Shown: positions 21,689 to 31,365 of the stretch, piece after piece
How the letters are laid out: each line of letters opens with the position of its first letter
How positions within the stretch are numbered: the first letter of the stretch is position 1
Assembly (NCBI RefSeq): GCF_000378825.1
Contig: NZ_KB900388.1
Location: 2,735,818-2,799,817, forward strand
Direction: 5' to 3'
Source of the DNA: Salinispora vitiensis
GTDB taxonomy: Bacteria > Actinomycetota > Actinomycetes > Mycobacteriales > Micromonosporaceae
Length of the DNA: 64,000 nucleotides
Notes under the pieces: generated by a model
What the model was told of the DNA's origin: nothing
Seen by the model: the letters and a program-made list of their open reading frames with translations, nothing else
Databases searched by the model: none
Position numbers and translations under genes: made by a program

Positions 21689-22285
21689 TCAACCAGAAGT
21701 GCCCGGAAGCTCCCAGCCATCCGATTCAGCGGGCCGCCTCGCCTCTCTACGGAGTTGCTTCTCCCGCTTGCGCTGCCGCCGGCGCTCGCGCTTGGCCGCC
21801 TGACGCGCCGGCTCCCCTGTGGCGAGCCCCTGCACCGTCCGCACCGCCAACACCACACCCCAGGGGCCAGCCACCCAGCCAGGCCAGAAGAAGAAGAGAT
21901 CCTGGGCCAACAGCGACGTCACCGCCCAGATGCCGACCACGATCGGTACCGCCCTCAGCCACGGCCCCCACACCTCGACCACCCACCTCCGGGTGACCGA
22001 CCTCCCCCCGGAAGCCGGAACCACGGTCGAATCGACCGCCCCGGTTGCCACCAGCTCACCCCGCAGGTCCGGACCGGCACCATTCGCCACAACGGGCGCC
22101 GATCCGGTTGGCAGGTCGGCCAGCAGGACATCGAGATCGCCATAGGTCTTCGCGGTGTACGCCCGGTGCAGGCGCTCGTCGTACTCGTGCAGGTCGAGCC
22201 GGCCCTCGTCAACAGCCAACCGCAACTGGTCGGCGACCGCCTGCCGATCGTCGTCGGCCGCCCGCATTCCGGCACGATCCCGCAT
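21689..22285 (-). CDS. DUF1707 domain membrane protein
   Basis: 198 residues. The N-terminal 60 carry the actinobacterial DUF1707 motif (RAADDDRQAVADQLRLAVDEGRLDLHEYDERL...YGDLDVLLADLP). Then come a variable linker and two closely spaced hydrophobic segments (about 110-150), ending in a highly basic cytoplasmic tail (RERRRQRKREKQLRREARR). The function of the family is not established. The start at 22285 has no clear Shine-Dalgarno sequence; ATG 22267 fits the family alignment equally well. It sits between map and infA. Confidence 0.8.
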   Translation of the reverse strand: MRDRAGMRAADDDRQAVADQLRLAVDEGRLDLHEYDERLHRAYTAKTYGDLDVLLADLPTGSAPVVANGAGPDLRGELVATGAVDSTVVPASGGRSVTRRWVVEVWGPWLRAVPIVVGIWAVTSLLAQDLFFFWPGWVAGPWGVVLAVRTVQGLATGEPARQAAKRERRRQRKREKQLRREARRPAESDGWELPGTSG

Positions 22286-22346
22286 CTATTCAGAATGCCA
22301 TCGCTTTGCAAACCAGGCGACACCCGAGCCCGGGTCCGATTTCAGC

Positions 22347-23192
22347 TCAAGCGGTGGCCGCTGGTTGTCGGGCGGTCACCAGGTCACCAAGGCGCTCCCG
22401 CCCGCCATCAACCGCGGTGAGCACCCACACCCCGTCCGGCAACAGCGCCATGCTGTGCTCCACGTGCACTGCCCGGGAGCCATCCCGCGTCACCACCGTC
22501 CAGCCATCGGACAGCTCCGCCGTCCGCGGCGAGCCCAGGGTGATCATCGGCTCGATGGCCAGCGCCATCCCCGACACCAACCGGGGACCCTTACCCGGAC
22601 GGCCGTAGTTGAGCACATGCGGATCCTGGTGCATCTCGGTGCCGATTCCATGACCGCCATACCCGTCAACGATGCCGTACCGTCCGCCCTTACGGACCGC
22701 CGTCTCGACAGCGTGAGAGATGTCGGTGAGCCGTCCCCTGCCGCTGGCAGCGCCGCGGGCCGCCGCGGCGATACCGGCCCACATCGCGTCCTCGGCGACC
22801 GCGGCCATCCTCAGCAACGCCGGATCCACGTCGCCGACCGCGACGGTGATGGCTGCGTCCCCGTGCCAACCGTCCAGCACCGCACCGCAGTCGAGCGAGA
22901 TGATGTCTCCGTCCCGCAGCACCTGGGTGGGGGCCGGAATCCCGTGCACGACCTGCTCGTTAACCGATGCGCAGATCGAGGCGGGGAAGCCGTGGTAGCC
23001 CTGGAAGGACGGGACGGCCCCCGCCGCCCGGATCGTCGACTCGGCGATCGCGTCCAGCTCCGCGGTGCTGACGCCGGGAGCCACCGCCTCCCGCATCCGG
23101 CGCAACGCCTCCGCCACCACCAGCCCGGCGGCGCGCATCTTCTCGATCTGGTCCGGGGTCTTCAGCTGGATATCCAGCTGGGGACGACGCAT
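22347..23192 (-). CDS. map: Methionine aminopeptidase, type I
   Basis: 281 residues. It removes the initiator methionine from nascent proteins using a dinuclear metal centre. The five ligands are visible: Asp in SLDCGAVLDGW and GDAAITV, His in GGHGIGTEMH, Glu in ALAIEPM and in HVEHS. Follows adk by 78 bases in the secY-adk-map group, an order found across bacteria. Confidence 0.97.
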   Translation of the reverse strand: MRRPQLDIQLKTPDQIEKMRAAGLVVAEALRRMREAVAPGVSTAELDAIAESTIRAAGAVPSFQGYHGFPASICASVNEQVVHGIPAPTQVLRDGDIISLDCGAVLDGWHGDAAITVAVGDVDPALLRMAAVAEDAMWAGIAAAARGAASGRGRLTDISHAVETAVRKGGRYGIVDGYGGHGIGTEMHQDPHVLNYGRPGKGPRLVSGMALAIEPMITLGSPRTAELSDGWTVVTRDGSRAVHVEHSMALLPDGVWVLTAVDGGRERLGDLVTARQPAATA

Positions 23193-23270
23193 CGGGGTAA
23201 ACCTCTCTCACCGAAAAGCGGGCACGCCGCACGTACCCCGCTACCGGGGCTCTATCCGCGGTGCTGGTAC

Positions 23271-23924
23271 TCAGCCGCCGTAGGACCGCAGAGCATCGAT
23301 TGCCCGAACGGTGACATCCTCGACCGGGCCGGTGGCGTCGATGCCCACGAGCTTGCTCTGGGCACCGTAGTAATCCACCAGCGGCGCGGTCTTGTCCGTG
23401 TACTCCCGCAACCGGGTGGCGATGGTCTCCGGCTTGTCGTCGTCCCGCTGGAACAGCTCGGCGCCACACCGGTCGCAGCGCCCCTCCTGACTGGGAGCGT
23501 CGAACTCGACGTGCCAGATCTTGCCGCAGCCCCGGCAGGTACGCCGGCCGGAGAGCCGACGAATGACTTCGTCGTCGTCAACCACCAGCTCGAGCACCAG
23601 GTCCAGCGCGGCGCCCAGGTCAACGAGGAGCTTGTCCAGCGCGGCCGCCTGGGGGGTGGTCCGCGGGAACCCGTCGAGGAGGAACCCGGCACCGGCGTCC
23701 GGTTCGGCGAGCCGGTCCCGGACCATGCTGATGGTCACCTCATCCGGCACCAGCTCGCCAGCGTCCATGAATCGCTTGGCCTCAATCCCGAGAGGCGTGC
23801 CCTGCGAGACGTTGGACCGGAAGATATCCCCGGTCGAGATCTTCGGCACCGCGAGGTGCGCGGCGACGAACTCTGCCTGCGTGCCCTTACCCGCGCCCGG
23901 CGGGCCAACCAGAACGAGTCTCAT
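23271..23924 (-). CDS. adk: Adenylate kinase
   Basis: 217 residues, long form. P-loop [13 protein letters not shown] at the N-terminus. The LID domain contains a four-cysteine zinc site ([10 protein letters not shown] ... RCDRCGAEL), as in Gram-positive enzymes. Interconverts ATP + AMP and 2 ADP. Its ATG directly follows the secY stop codon with no gap, so translation is likely coupled. Confidence 0.98.
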   Translation of the reverse strand: MRLVLVGPPGAGKGTQAEFVAAHLAVPKISTGDIFRSNVSQGTPLGIEAKRFMDAGELVPDEVTISMVRDRLAEPDAGAGFLLDGFPRTTPQAAALDKLLVDLGAALDLVLELVVDDDEVIRRLSGRRTCRGCGKIWHVEFDAPSQEGRCDRCGAELFQRDDDKPETIATRLREYTDKTAPLVDYYGAQSKLVGIDATGPVEDVTVRAIDALRSYGG

Positions 23925-25250
23925 CTAGCGCAGGAACCCTTCGTAGTTCCGCTGCATCAGTTGGCTCTCGATCTGCTTGGTGGTCTCGAGGCCGACACCA
24001 ACCATGATCAGAACTGCGGTACCACCGAACGGGAAGTTCAGGTACTGCTGACGGTCGAGCCAGATGAAGAAGAAGTTCGGCAGGATCGAGACGACGGCCA
24101 AGTAGAGCGCGCCCGGCAGGGTGATCCGACTGAGGATGAAGTCCAGGTAGTCGGCGGTCGGCTTGCCCGGACGGATGCCCGGAACGAAACCGCCGTACTT
24201 CTTCATGTTGTCCGCGACCTCGGTCGGGTTGAAGGTGATCGAGACGTAGAAGTACGTGAAGAAGATGATCAGCAGGAAGTAGACCCCGATGTAGATCGGG
24301 CTGGTCGGGTCGACCAGGTTGTTCTGGATCCACACCTGGGTCCGGCCCTGGTTGTTCTGGTCGAAGAACTGCAGGGCCAACTGCGGCAGGTAGAGCAGCG
24401 ACGAACCGAAGATGACCGGGATGACACCAGCCTGGTTCACCTTCAACGGGATGTAGGTGGACGTGCCGCCGTACATCCGCCGACCGATCATGCGCTTGGC
24501 GTACTGCACCGGGATCCGGCGCTGCGACTGCTCGATGAAGGTAACCGCGGTGATGATGACCAGCACCAGGGCGATGACGAGCAGGAACTTGGCCCAGCCC
24601 TGGCTCTCCTTGATCGTCCAGCCCTCGGCGGGGAGCCGCGCCGCGATCGAGGTGAAGATCAGCACGGACATGCCGTTACCGACACCGCGGCCAGTGATCA
24701 GCTCGCCGAGCCACATCACCACACCGGTGCCCGCGGTCATCGTCATGACCAGGATGGTCAGGGTCAGCCAGTCCGGGATTCCGGTCCCTTCCGGGATGAT
24801 CGGGAACTGGTCGCACTGGTTCTGGAAGAGCTGCCCGGAGCGGGCCAGCGCCACGAAGGCCGACGCCTGCAGGACACCGAGCCCAAGAGTCAGGTAGCGG
24901 GTGTACTGCGTGATCTTCGCCTGGCCGGCCTGGCCCTCCTTACGGAGCTGCTCCAACCGGGGGATCACCACCGTCAACAGCTGCAGGATGATCGACGCGG
25001 TGATGTAGGGCATGATCCCCAGCGCGAAGACCGAGAGCTGCAGCAGCGCCCCGCCGGAGAAGAGGTTGAGCAGGTTCAGTACGCCGGTGCTGCCCTGGGT
25101 CGCGTCGATGCACTTCTGCACGTTGGTGTACGACACACCGGGGCTGGGCAGCGCGGCACCGAGGCGGTAGATCGCAATGATGCCGATCGTGAACAGCAGC
25201 TTCTTGCGCAGGTCAGGCGTACGGAACGCACTGAGAAAGGCAGACAGCAA
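23925..25250 (-). CDS. secY: Protein translocase subunit SecY
   Basis: 441 residues with ten membrane segments, the channel of the Sec translocon. The N-terminus LSAFLSAFRTPDLRKKLL and plug/TM regions match the family. The start is TTG at 25250, three bases after a strong GGAGGAAG; no ATG or GTG nearby fits. It is separated from rplO by about 920 non-coding bases, unlike the tight rplO-secY arrangement common elsewhere, so it probably has its own promoter. Confidence 0.97.
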   Translation of the reverse strand: MLSAFLSAFRTPDLRKKLLFTIGIIAIYRLGAALPSPGVSYTNVQKCIDATQGSTGVLNLLNLFSGGALLQLSVFALGIMPYITASIILQLLTVVIPRLEQLRKEGQAGQAKITQYTRYLTLGLGVLQASAFVALARSGQLFQNQCDQFPIIPEGTGIPDWLTLTILVMTMTAGTGVVMWLGELITGRGVGNGMSVLIFTSIAARLPAEGWTIKESQGWAKFLLVIALVLVIITAVTFIEQSQRRIPVQYAKRMIGRRMYGGTSTYIPLKVNQAGVIPVIFGSSLLYLPQLALQFFDQNNQGRTQVWIQNNLVDPTSPIYIGVYFLLIIFFTYFYVSITFNPTEVADNMKKYGGFVPGIRPGKPTADYLDFILSRITLPGALYLAVVSILPNFFFIWLDRQQYLNFPFGGTAVLIMVGVGLETTKQIESQLMQRNYEGFLR

Positions 25251-26090
25251 GTTCTTCCTCCTGCGCGAAGGCCGCGTGGCCTTTCGCCAACACGGGCACC
25301 ATCAGACTGGCGACCTAGACGACGCCGAAGTCACACCTTAACAGGCTTGCCCAACACCACACCACTGGGTGCCTACATGTCTTGTTCCGTCAGGTCGCGG
25401 CATACGAAGCTGACAGCGGAGGGAGCGAACCTCGACGGCCCAGATCGGGCTCGGAGCAGCTTACGCGCCCATCCGGGCAGCAGAGAGCGACGCACCGATT
25501 TATCGAGCCTATAATCTTCTATTGACCCCGGCACCACCCGTACGCTAGCGTGCAGAATTGTTGGCAACTATAGCGAACGACTCTGGGGCGACTCTCGTGC
25601 ACCCCGACCTGGCTCCGGCACCGATGCCCTGATCCCGGTTTGGGTCTCAAGCCTCGACCTCAGGCCTGGTCTCGCTACGGCCGTCACCCTGGTGCTCGCC
25701 CCGGGTGCCCCGGACCTCAGCCACACCTCCACCACGGCCGGCGGAGTCCACATCAGGTATGCCACGCGAACATGAAAGTGGTATCGCTGACCATTAACAC
25801 ATCGGGGCTCCGAGTGTGCCGGACCATAACGCGGCAGCACCTGTAAACAGAGCTCCCCGGACCCCTCGGTCAATTCGAAACAATTCTAACGCGATCAACG
25901 CGGCCACATTTCCCGAAGCTACCGCAGCCGTAGCGAACGCGGGCCACAAGACTACGGTCTCACTCTTTCGGGAAACAGAACCGAAAGCGGTCGTGGTCGG
26001 CATTACCAAACGCGGTGCGACCCTTCGGTCATTCACCAGCCGACCACACCGCCGCCGGTTCAGGACGCTTCACGTTTCCCACGGACCAAG
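25251..26090. other. Long non-coding region between rplO and secY
   Basis: About 840 bases, less GC-rich than its surroundings, especially 25780-26000. Short ORFs exist on both strands but none has a plausible ribosome-binding site plus recognisable protein. It contains a strong plus-strand promoter candidate (25522-25551) and, on the minus strand, TATAGT at 25572-25567, a good -10 without a clear -35 that might serve secY. It could encode a small RNA. Confidence 0.55.
25522..25551 (+). promoter_or_regulatory. Candidate plus-strand promoter in the secY upstream region
   Basis: TTGACC, 18-base spacer, TAGCGT: the best consensus match on the plus strand in this region. It would start transcription near 25558, reading away from secY into non-coding DNA and toward the 3' end of rplO. 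Confidence 0.5.
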
Positions 26091-26162
26091 CCCACGCCGC
26101 ATAACGTCGGCAAATAAGTCGCGGCGTGGGCCTGGTCGGTTTCCCAACCAGGCCCACGCCGC
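26091..26162 (-). terminator. Three-arm competing hairpin after rplO
   Basis: In minus-strand order: arm 26162-26147, complementary arm 26136-26121 (perfect 16 bp, 10-base loop), and a third segment 26100-26091 that repeats the outer 10 bases of the first arm and can pair with the middle arm instead. The first hairpin is a plausible terminator eight bases past the rplO stop. The alternative pairing resembles an attenuator. Confidence 0.65.
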
Positions 26163-26169
26163 AGAACTC

Positions 26170-26613
26170 TTACAGCTCGGTGATCGAACCACCGGCAGCA
26201 GTGATCTTCTCCTTGGCCGACGCGCTGAACGCCTGCGCCGAGACCTGGAGGGTCACGCCACCGAGGTCACCGGTCCCGAGGACCTTGATCGGCTGCCCCT
26301 TGCGGACCGCGCCGGCATCAACCAGCTCGGCCGGGCCAACCTGACCACCGTTCGGGAACAGCTCGGCGAGCCGCTCCAGGTTGACGACCTGGAAGGTCAC
26401 CTTGAACTTGTTCTTGAAGCCCTTCATCTTCGGCAACCGCATGTGGATAGGCATCTGCCCACCCTCGAACGCTGCCGAGATGTTCTTCCGGGCCTTGGAC
26501 CCCTTGGTACCGCGACCGGCGGTCTTGCCCTTGGAGCCTTCACCACGACCCACCCGGGTCTTGGCGACCTTGGCACCCGGCGCCGGACGCAGGTGGTGGA
26601 CCTTGATCGTCAT
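26170..26613 (-). CDS. rplO: 50S ribosomal protein L15
   Basis: 147 residues. It begins [28 protein letters not shown]-type, the Gly-rich L15 N-terminus, and ends [15 protein letters not shown]. The ATG at 26613 overlaps the rpmD stop by one base (TAATG). The longer in-frame extension runs through rpmD and is not coding. Last gene of the S10/spc series. Confidence 0.98.
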   Translation of the reverse strand: MTIKVHHLRPAPGAKVAKTRVGRGEGSKGKTAGRGTKGSKARKNISAAFEGGQMPIHMRLPKMKGFKNKFKVTFQVVNLERLAELFPNGGQVGPAELVDAGAVRKGQPIKVLGTGDLGGVTLQVSAQAFSASAKEKITAAGGSITEL

Positions 26614-26795
26614 TACTCGACCTCCTCGACCTTCACGAGGTGGTTGACCGTGAAGATCATGCCGCGAATCTCCGGACGGTCTTCCTTGACCACCACGTCG
26701 TTGATCCGCTTGAGCCCGAGCGAACGCAGCGAGTTCCGCTGGTTCTGCTTGGTCCCAATCTCGGACCGGACCTGGGTGACCTTCAGGCGAGCCAT
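26613..26795 (-). CDS. rpmD: 50S ribosomal protein L30
   Basis: 60 residues, standard L30 ([22 protein letters not shown]; ending [11 protein letters not shown]). One-base overlaps with both rpsE and rplO make this a tightly coupled trio. Confidence 0.97.
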   Translation of the reverse strand: MARLKVTQVRSEIGTKQNQRNSLRSLGLKRINDVVVKEDRPEIRGMIFTVNHLVKVEEVE

Positions 26796-27409
26796 CAGGA
26801 CGCCACCTCCGCCCGCGACGCCAGCATGGCCGCCGGCGCGACATCCTCGACCGGCAGGCCCCGCCGGGACGCGACGGCTTCGGGGGACTCAAGCCCCTTC
26901 AGCGCCGCCAACGTGGCGTGCACGATGTTGATCGGGTTGGACGACCCGAGGCTCTTCGAGAGCACATCGTGAATGCCGGCGCACTCCAGCACGGCACGGA
27001 CCGGGCCACCGGCGATGACACCGGTACCGGCCGAAGCCGGCTTCAGCAGCACGACACCAGCGGCGTCCTCGCCCTGCACCGGGTGCGGGATGGACTGACC
27101 GATCCGCGGCACCTTGAAGAAGTGCTTCTTGGCCTCCTCGACACCCTTGGCGATCGCCGCGGGCACCTCCTTGGCCTTTCCGTATCCCACACCGACGGTG
27201 CCGTCGCCGTCGCCCACGATCACCAGGGCGGTGAAGCTGAAGCGACGACCACCCTTCACGACCTTTGCGACGCGGTTGATTGCGACGACCCGCTCAAGGT
27301 GCGGGGTCTTCTCGACGGGCGCGTTTCCGCGGCCGCCCTCACGGCGGTTGTCGCGGCGACCACCCTCGTTGCCACCGGACCCGCCGCCACGGCGCTGTTG
27401 ACCTGGCAT
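26795..27409 (-). CDS. rpsE: 30S ribosomal protein S5
   Basis: 204 residues. The N-terminal 30 residues form a Gly/Arg-rich extension ([18 protein letters not shown]) common in actinobacteria. The S5 double-stranded RNA-binding fold follows ([22 protein letters not shown] and [15 protein letters not shown]). S5 helps translational fidelity and mRNA entry. Confidence 0.98.
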   Translation of the reverse strand: MPGQQRRGGGSGGNEGGRRDNRREGGRGNAPVEKTPHLERVVAINRVAKVVKGGRRFSFTALVIVGDGDGTVGVGYGKAKEVPAAIAKGVEEAKKHFFKVPRIGQSIPHPVQGEDAAGVVLLKPASAGTGVIAGGPVRAVLECAGIHDVLSKSLGSSNPINIVHATLAALKGLESPEAVASRRGLPVEDVAPAAMLASRAEVAS

Positions 27410-27443
27410 CAGCAGCCTTCCTTCTCTCTCGTGACGGGGTTTG

Positions 27444-27833
27444 TCAGAACTCGAGCCCGGCTTCGCGGGCGGCGTCGGCTAGCGCGGCGACCCGCCCCGC
27501 GTACCGGTTGCCACCGCGGTCGAAGACGACCTTGGCGATACCAGCGGCCTTCGCCCGCTCGGCGAGCAGGACGCCGACCTTGCCGGCCAGAACACTCTTG
27601 TCGCCCTCGGTGCCCCGCAGCGAGGCATCCAGGGTCGAGGCCGACACCAGGGTGTGACCCTTGGTGTCGTCCACGATCTGGGCGACGATGTGCCGCAGCG
27701 AACGGGTGACCACCAGGCGGGGACGCGCGGGCGTCCCACTGACCTGCCGGCGGACCCGGAAGTGCCGGCGCGCCCGCCCGACGGCGCGCTTGGCGGCGAC
27801 ACCGCGGCGACGCTTGAGCAGCGTGGCGCTCAC
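27444..27833 (-). CDS. rplR: 50S ribosomal protein L18
   Basis: 129 residues. 5S rRNA-binding protein, recognised by [26 protein letters not shown] and the C-terminal [21 protein letters not shown]. Four-base overlap with rplF upstream (ATGA type). Confidence 0.98.
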   Translation of the reverse strand: MSATLLKRRRGVAAKRAVGRARRHFRVRRQVSGTPARPRLVVTRSLRHIVAQIVDDTKGHTLVSASTLDASLRGTEGDKSVLAGKVGVLLAERAKAAGIAKVVFDRGGNRYAGRVAALADAAREAGLEF

Positions 27834-28372
27834 TTCTTACCTGCCTTTCCGGCCTTACGGCGGATCACTTCACCCTGGTACTTCACGCCCTTGCCCTTGT
27901 AGGGCTCCGGCGGACGGATCTTCCGGATGTTCGCGGCGACCTCACCGACCAGCTGCTTGTTGATGCCGGCCACGTGGAACAGCGTCGGCTTCTCCACCGA
28001 GAAGGTGATGCCCTCCGGCGGCACCACGGTGACCGGGTGCGAGAACCCGAGCGCAAACTCGAGGTCCTTGCCCTTCGCGGTCACCCGGTAACCGGTGCCC
28101 GCGATCTCCAGACTCTTCCGGTACCCCTCGGTCACACCGACGATCATGTTGGCGACCAGGGTACGGCTCAGTCCGTGCAGCTCCTTGGCCTTGCGCTCGT
28201 CGTTCGGGCGAGCCACGTTCAGCTGCCCGTCCTCCGCCTGCTCGATCGTGATCGGCTCGGCGATGGTGTGCGAGAGTTCGCCCTTGGGGCCCTTGACCGT
28301 GACGGTCTGGCCGGCGATCGTGACGTCAACGCCGGCTGGTACCGGGATCGACTTACGTCCAATACGCGACAT
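27830..28372 (-). CDS. rplF: 50S ribosomal protein L6
   Basis: 180 residues, two homologous domains, ending in [20 protein letters not shown], the diagnostic L6 C-terminal motif. The ATG at 28372 gives the standard [15 protein letters not shown]-terminus; longer in-frame extensions enter rpsH. L6 lies near the sarcin-ricin loop and factor-binding centre. Confidence 0.98.
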   Translation of the reverse strand: MSRIGRKSIPVPAGVDVTIAGQTVTVKGPKGELSHTIAEPITIEQAEDGQLNVARPNDERKAKELHGLSRTLVANMIVGVTEGYRKSLEIAGTGYRVTAKGKDLEFALGFSHPVTVVPPEGITFSVEKPTLFHVAGINKQLVGEVAANIRKIRPPEPYKGKGVKYQGEVIRRKAGKAGKK

Positions 28373-28388
28373 TTCTACCTGTCTCCCG

Positions 28389-28796
28389 TTACCAGACGAA
28401 GGCGAGGACTTCCCCGCCAACGCTCCGCTTGCGGGCCTGCCGATCGGTGAGCAGCCCCTGGGACGTCGAAATGATCGCCACGCCAAGCCCGCCGAGCACC
28501 CGCGGGAGCTCACCCGACTTGGCGTACACCCGGAGGCCGGGCTTGGACACGCGCTTGATGCCGGCCAGGCTCCGCTCGCGGTTCTGGCCGTACTTCAGCT
28601 CGACGACCAGTCGCTTGCCGACGGCGCTCTCCTCGGGCTCCTCGACCAACCAGGTGCTGATGTACCCCTCGGACTTGAGGACCTCGGCGATATTCGCCTT
28701 GATCTTCGAGTAGGGCATCGTCACCCGGTCGTGGTACGCCTGGTTGGCGTTACGCAGACGCGTGAGCATGTCTGCGATCGGGTCGGTCATCGTCAT
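28389..28796 (-). CDS. rpsH: 30S ribosomal protein S8
   Basis: 135 residues beginning [17 protein letters not shown] and containing [26 protein letters not shown], both S8 hallmarks. ATG 28796 is preferred over the in-frame TTG at 28808 and ATG 28790 by comparison with the family. S8 binds the central domain of 16S rRNA and in E. coli represses the spc operon. Confidence 0.97.
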   Translation of the reverse strand: MTMTDPIADMLTRLRNANQAYHDRVTMPYSKIKANIAEVLKSEGYISTWLVEEPEESAVGKRLVVELKYGQNRERSLAGIKRVSKPGLRVYAKSGELPRVLGGLGVAIISTSQGLLTDRQARKRSVGGEVLAFVW

Positions 28797-28888
28797 TAAA
28801 CTCGTCAACCTTTCTCGCCGGGGTTCCCGGTGCTCCCGGGCCTACGGCGAAGAGACAGTGCAGCTGACGCGCGGAGCGCGCCGGGCAA

Positions 28889-29074
28889 TTACCAGGAAGC
28901 CTTGGACACGCCGGGCAGCTCACCGCGGTGGGCCATCTCCCGGATGCAGACCCGGCAGAGACCGAACTTGCGGTAGACCGCCTTCGGACGCCCGCACCGC
29001 TGGCAGCGGGTGTACGCGCGAACCGAGAACTTCGGCTTCGCGGCCGCCTTGAGGATCAGCGCCTTCTTGGCCAT
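28889..29074 (-). CDS. rpsZ: 30S ribosomal protein S14, type Z (zinc-binding)
   Basis: 61 residues, the short zinc form of S14, with the two CxxC pairs [10 protein letters not shown] and LCRVCIRE. The ATG at 29074 lies two bases from the rplE stop. The 54-base upstream extension overlaps rplE and is not used. A second, zinc-free S14 may exist elsewhere in the genome; it is not in this window. Confidence 0.97.
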   Translation of the reverse strand: MAKKALILKAAAKPKFSVRAYTRCQRCGRPKAVYRKFGLCRVCIREMAHRGELPGVSKASW

Positions 29075-29075
29075 C

Positions 29076-29645
29076 TCAGTTCTCCTTGAACGGGAAGCCC
29101 AGGAACTTGAGCAGCGCCCGGCCCTCATCGTCGGTCGTGGCGGTGGTGACCACCGTGATGTCCATGCCCCGCTGGCGATCGATCTTGTCCTGGTCGATCT
29201 CGTGGAACACCGACTGCTCGGTCAGACCGAACGTGTAGTTACCGTTCCCGTCGAGCTTGCGCCCGTCGAGACCGCGGAAGTCACGGATACGCGGCAGCGC
29301 GATGGAGAGCAGCCGGTCCAGGAACTCCCACATCCGGTCGCCGCGCAGCGTGACCTTCGCGCCGATCGGCATCCCCTCCCGCAGCTTGAACTGCGCGATG
29401 GACTTGGTGGCCCGCCTGACCTGCGGCTTCTGGCCAGTGATGGTGGCCAGATCGCGGACCGCACCGTCGATCAACTTGGCGTCCCGAGCGGCCTCGCCGA
29501 CGCCCATGTTGACGACGATCTTGACCAGGCCCGGCACCTGCATCGGGTTGCCGTACTTGAACTGCTCCCGCAGCTGGCCCACGATCTCGTTGCGGTACCG
29601 CTCCTTGAGTCGCGGCATGGTCTTGGTTTCGGTAGCCGTGGTCAT
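29076..29645 (-). CDS. rplE: 50S ribosomal protein L5
   Basis: 189 residues. 5S rRNA-binding protein with [16 protein letters not shown] and the C-terminal [27 protein letters not shown]. The ATG at 29645 overlaps the rplX stop by one base (TGATG) and has AAGGA six bases upstream; GTG 29648 is a less likely start. Confidence 0.97.
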   Translation of the reverse strand: MTTATETKTMPRLKERYRNEIVGQLREQFKYGNPMQVPGLVKIVVNMGVGEAARDAKLIDGAVRDLATITGQKPQVRRATKSIAQFKLREGMPIGAKVTLRGDRMWEFLDRLLSIALPRIRDFRGLDGRKLDGNGNYTFGLTEQSVFHEIDQDKIDRQRGMDITVVTTATTDDEGRALLKFLGFPFKEN

Positions 29646-29959
29646 CACAGGTCCTTACCGGTGCTACGCGCGATGCGGACCTTCTGGCCATTGTCGTCGA
29701 TCCGGTAGCCGACTCGGGTCGGCTTGCCGTCGGAGTCCACGACCATCACGTTCGAGACGTGGATCGGAGCCTCCTGGGTGACGATGCCACCGGTCTTCGC
29801 GCCACGCTGGGTGGTGCTGATGCGGGTGTGCTTCTTGACCCGGTTCACGCCCTCGACCAGGACCTTGTCCTGCCGCGGGTAGGCCGCGATGACCTTGCCC
29901 TTGGCGCCCTTGTCCTTGCCGGCGATGACGACGACCGTGTCGCCCTTCTTGACCTTCAC
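29645..29959 (-). CDS. rplX: 50S ribosomal protein L24
   Basis: 104 residues from GTG 29959 ([18 protein letters not shown], the KOW motif). This start matches the family N-terminus. GTG 29965, which overlaps the rplN stop by three bases, would add two residues and is closer to GGAGG. An early assembly protein of the 50S subunit. Confidence 0.95.
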   Translation of the reverse strand: MKVKKGDTVVVIAGKDKGAKGKVIAAYPRQDKVLVEGVNRVKKHTRISTTQRGAKTGGIVTQEAPIHVSNVMVVDSDGKPTRVGYRIDDNGQKVRIARSTGKDL

Positions 29960-29961
29960 GG

Positions 29962-30330
29962 TCACAACACCTCCGGCGCGAGAGAAATAATCTTCATGAA
30001 CCGCTTGTCCCGCAGCTCCCGGCCAACCGGGCCGAAGATACGGGTGCCACGCGGATCCCCACCGTCCTTGATGATGACGGCGGCGTTCTCGTCGAAGCGG
30101 ATGTACGAGCCGTCCGGCCGCCGCTTCTCCTTGGCGGTACGAACGACTACCGCCTTCACGACATCGCCCTTCTTGACACCGGCGCCCGGGATCGCGTCCT
30201 TGACGGTGGCCACGATGACGTCGCCGATGCTCGCGTAGCGCCGACCGGAGCCACCGAGCACCCGGATGCACAGGATCTCCCGGGCACCCGTGTTGTCGGC
30301 GACGCGCAGTCGCGACTCCTGCTGAATCAC
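29962..30330 (-). CDS. rplN: 50S ribosomal protein L14
   Basis: 122 residues, invariant family length: [20 protein letters not shown] at the start and [19 protein letters not shown] at the end. Binds 23S rRNA and bridges to the 30S subunit. A 98-base gap to rpsQ upstream holds no other gene. Confidence 0.98.
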   Translation of the reverse strand: MIQQESRLRVADNTGAREILCIRVLGGSGRRYASIGDVIVATVKDAIPGAGVKKGDVVKAVVVRTAKEKRRPDGSYIRFDENAAVIIKDGGDPRGTRIFGPVGRELRDKRFMKIISLAPEVL

Positions 30331-30428
30331 GTCTATCTCCTATGTCTGCCGGTTCTCCGGCCGCACCACGGCGGCCGGAGCCTGGCGGAACCTGCGCCCG
30401 ACCGGAACCGGCCGAGCTCGAGCCTTCG

Positions 30429-30704
30429 CTACTTGGCCTTCTCGAGGATCTCCACGAGCCGCCACCGCTTGGTGGCAGACAACGGCCGGGTCTCCATGAT
30501 CAGGACCCGGTCGCCGATGCCGGCCGAGTTCTGCTCGTCGTGGACCTTCAGCTTGCTGGTGCGGCGCATGATCTTGCCGTACAGCCCGTGCTTGACGCGG
30601 TCCTCGACCTCGACGACAACCGTCTTGGCCATCTTGTCGCTGACCACGAGGCCCTCACGAACCTTCCGGCGGGCCCGCGTGGTCGCGGTGGTGTTCTCGC
30701 TCAT
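30429..30704 (-). CDS. rpsQ: 30S ribosomal protein S17
   Basis: 91 residues. OB-fold S17, seen in [19 protein letters not shown] and [23 protein letters not shown]. The N-terminus has a short Thr-rich extension. Overlaps rpmC by four bases. Confidence 0.98.
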   Translation of the reverse strand: MSENTTATTRARRKVREGLVVSDKMAKTVVVEVEDRVKHGLYGKIMRRTSKLKVHDEQNSAGIGDRVLIMETRPLSATKRWRLVEILEKAK

Positions 30705-30937
30705 CCTGCAGTCACCTCAGTCGGCGCGGCCGAGAGCCCCAGCTCGCGTTCACGCATGATCGTGTAGATCCGGGCGATCTCCCGACGAATGACCTGCAGC
30801 CGCCGGTTGTTGTCCAGCTGCCCGGTTGCGGCCTGCACGCGGAGGTTGAACAGCTCCGCCTTAGCCTCGCGCAGCTTCGTGACCAACTCCTCCTCGGAGA
30901 GCTCACGCAGCTCGGCGGCCTTAACGCCCGCTGCCAT
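30701..30937 (-). CDS. rpmC: 50S ribosomal protein L29
   Basis: 78 residues. Helical hairpin L29 with the [28 protein letters not shown] signature. L29 sits at the peptide exit tunnel near the SRP and trigger-factor docking site. Overlaps of one base with rplP and four with rpsQ. Confidence 0.98.
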   Translation of the reverse strand: MAAGVKAAELRELSEEELVTKLREAKAELFNLRVQAATGQLDNNRRLQVIRREIARIYTIMRERELGLSAAPTEVTAG

Positions 30938-31362
30938 CAGGATTCACCCACTTCGCGTGTAACAATCCGGCACTTCATCGGGAGCTTGTGAATCGCGCGA
31001 CGCATCGCCTCACGCGCGATCTGCTCGTTGGGGAAGGACATCTCGAAGAGAACCCGCCCCGGCTTCACGTTCGCGACCCACCACTCGGGAGAGCCCTTAC
31101 CGGAACCCATCCGGGTCTCCGCCGGCTTCTTGGTGAGCGCCTGGTCCGGGAAGATCGTGATCCAGACCTTGCCACCACGCTTGATGTGCCGGGTCATCGC
31201 GATACGCGCCGACTCGATCTGGCGGTTGGTCACGTAGGCCGGCTCGAGAGCCTGGATCCCGAACTCGCCGAACACCACCCGGTTACCGCCCTTGGACGCG
31301 CCACTGCGGTCCGGGTGGTGCGGCTTGCGGAAGCCCTTCGGGGGCTTGCGCGGCATCAGCAT
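30937..31362 (-). CDS. rplP: 50S ribosomal protein L16
   Basis: 141 residues ([19 protein letters not shown]...), with the conserved [28 protein letters not shown]. The ATG at 31362 has GGAGGG eight bases upstream and is preferred over the ATG two codons later. L16 lines the A-tRNA path at the peptidyl-transferase centre. Confidence 0.98.
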
Positions 31363-31365
31363 CTG

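Noticed and set aside
22155-25514. 1119-codon open frame on the plus strand
   Set aside because: Antisense to DUF1707, map, adk and secY, all clearly real. It is Arg/Gly/Asp-rich shadow coding caused by high GC3.
25568-26036. Small minus-strand ORFs upstream of secY (25568-25873 and 25794-26036)
   Set aside because: No ribosome-binding sites, no recognisable protein, and they overlap each other. Left as non-coding.
26613-26892. Long N-terminal extension of L15
   Set aside because: It runs through rpmD in another frame. The ATG at 26613 gives the standard L15 start with a TAATG overlap.
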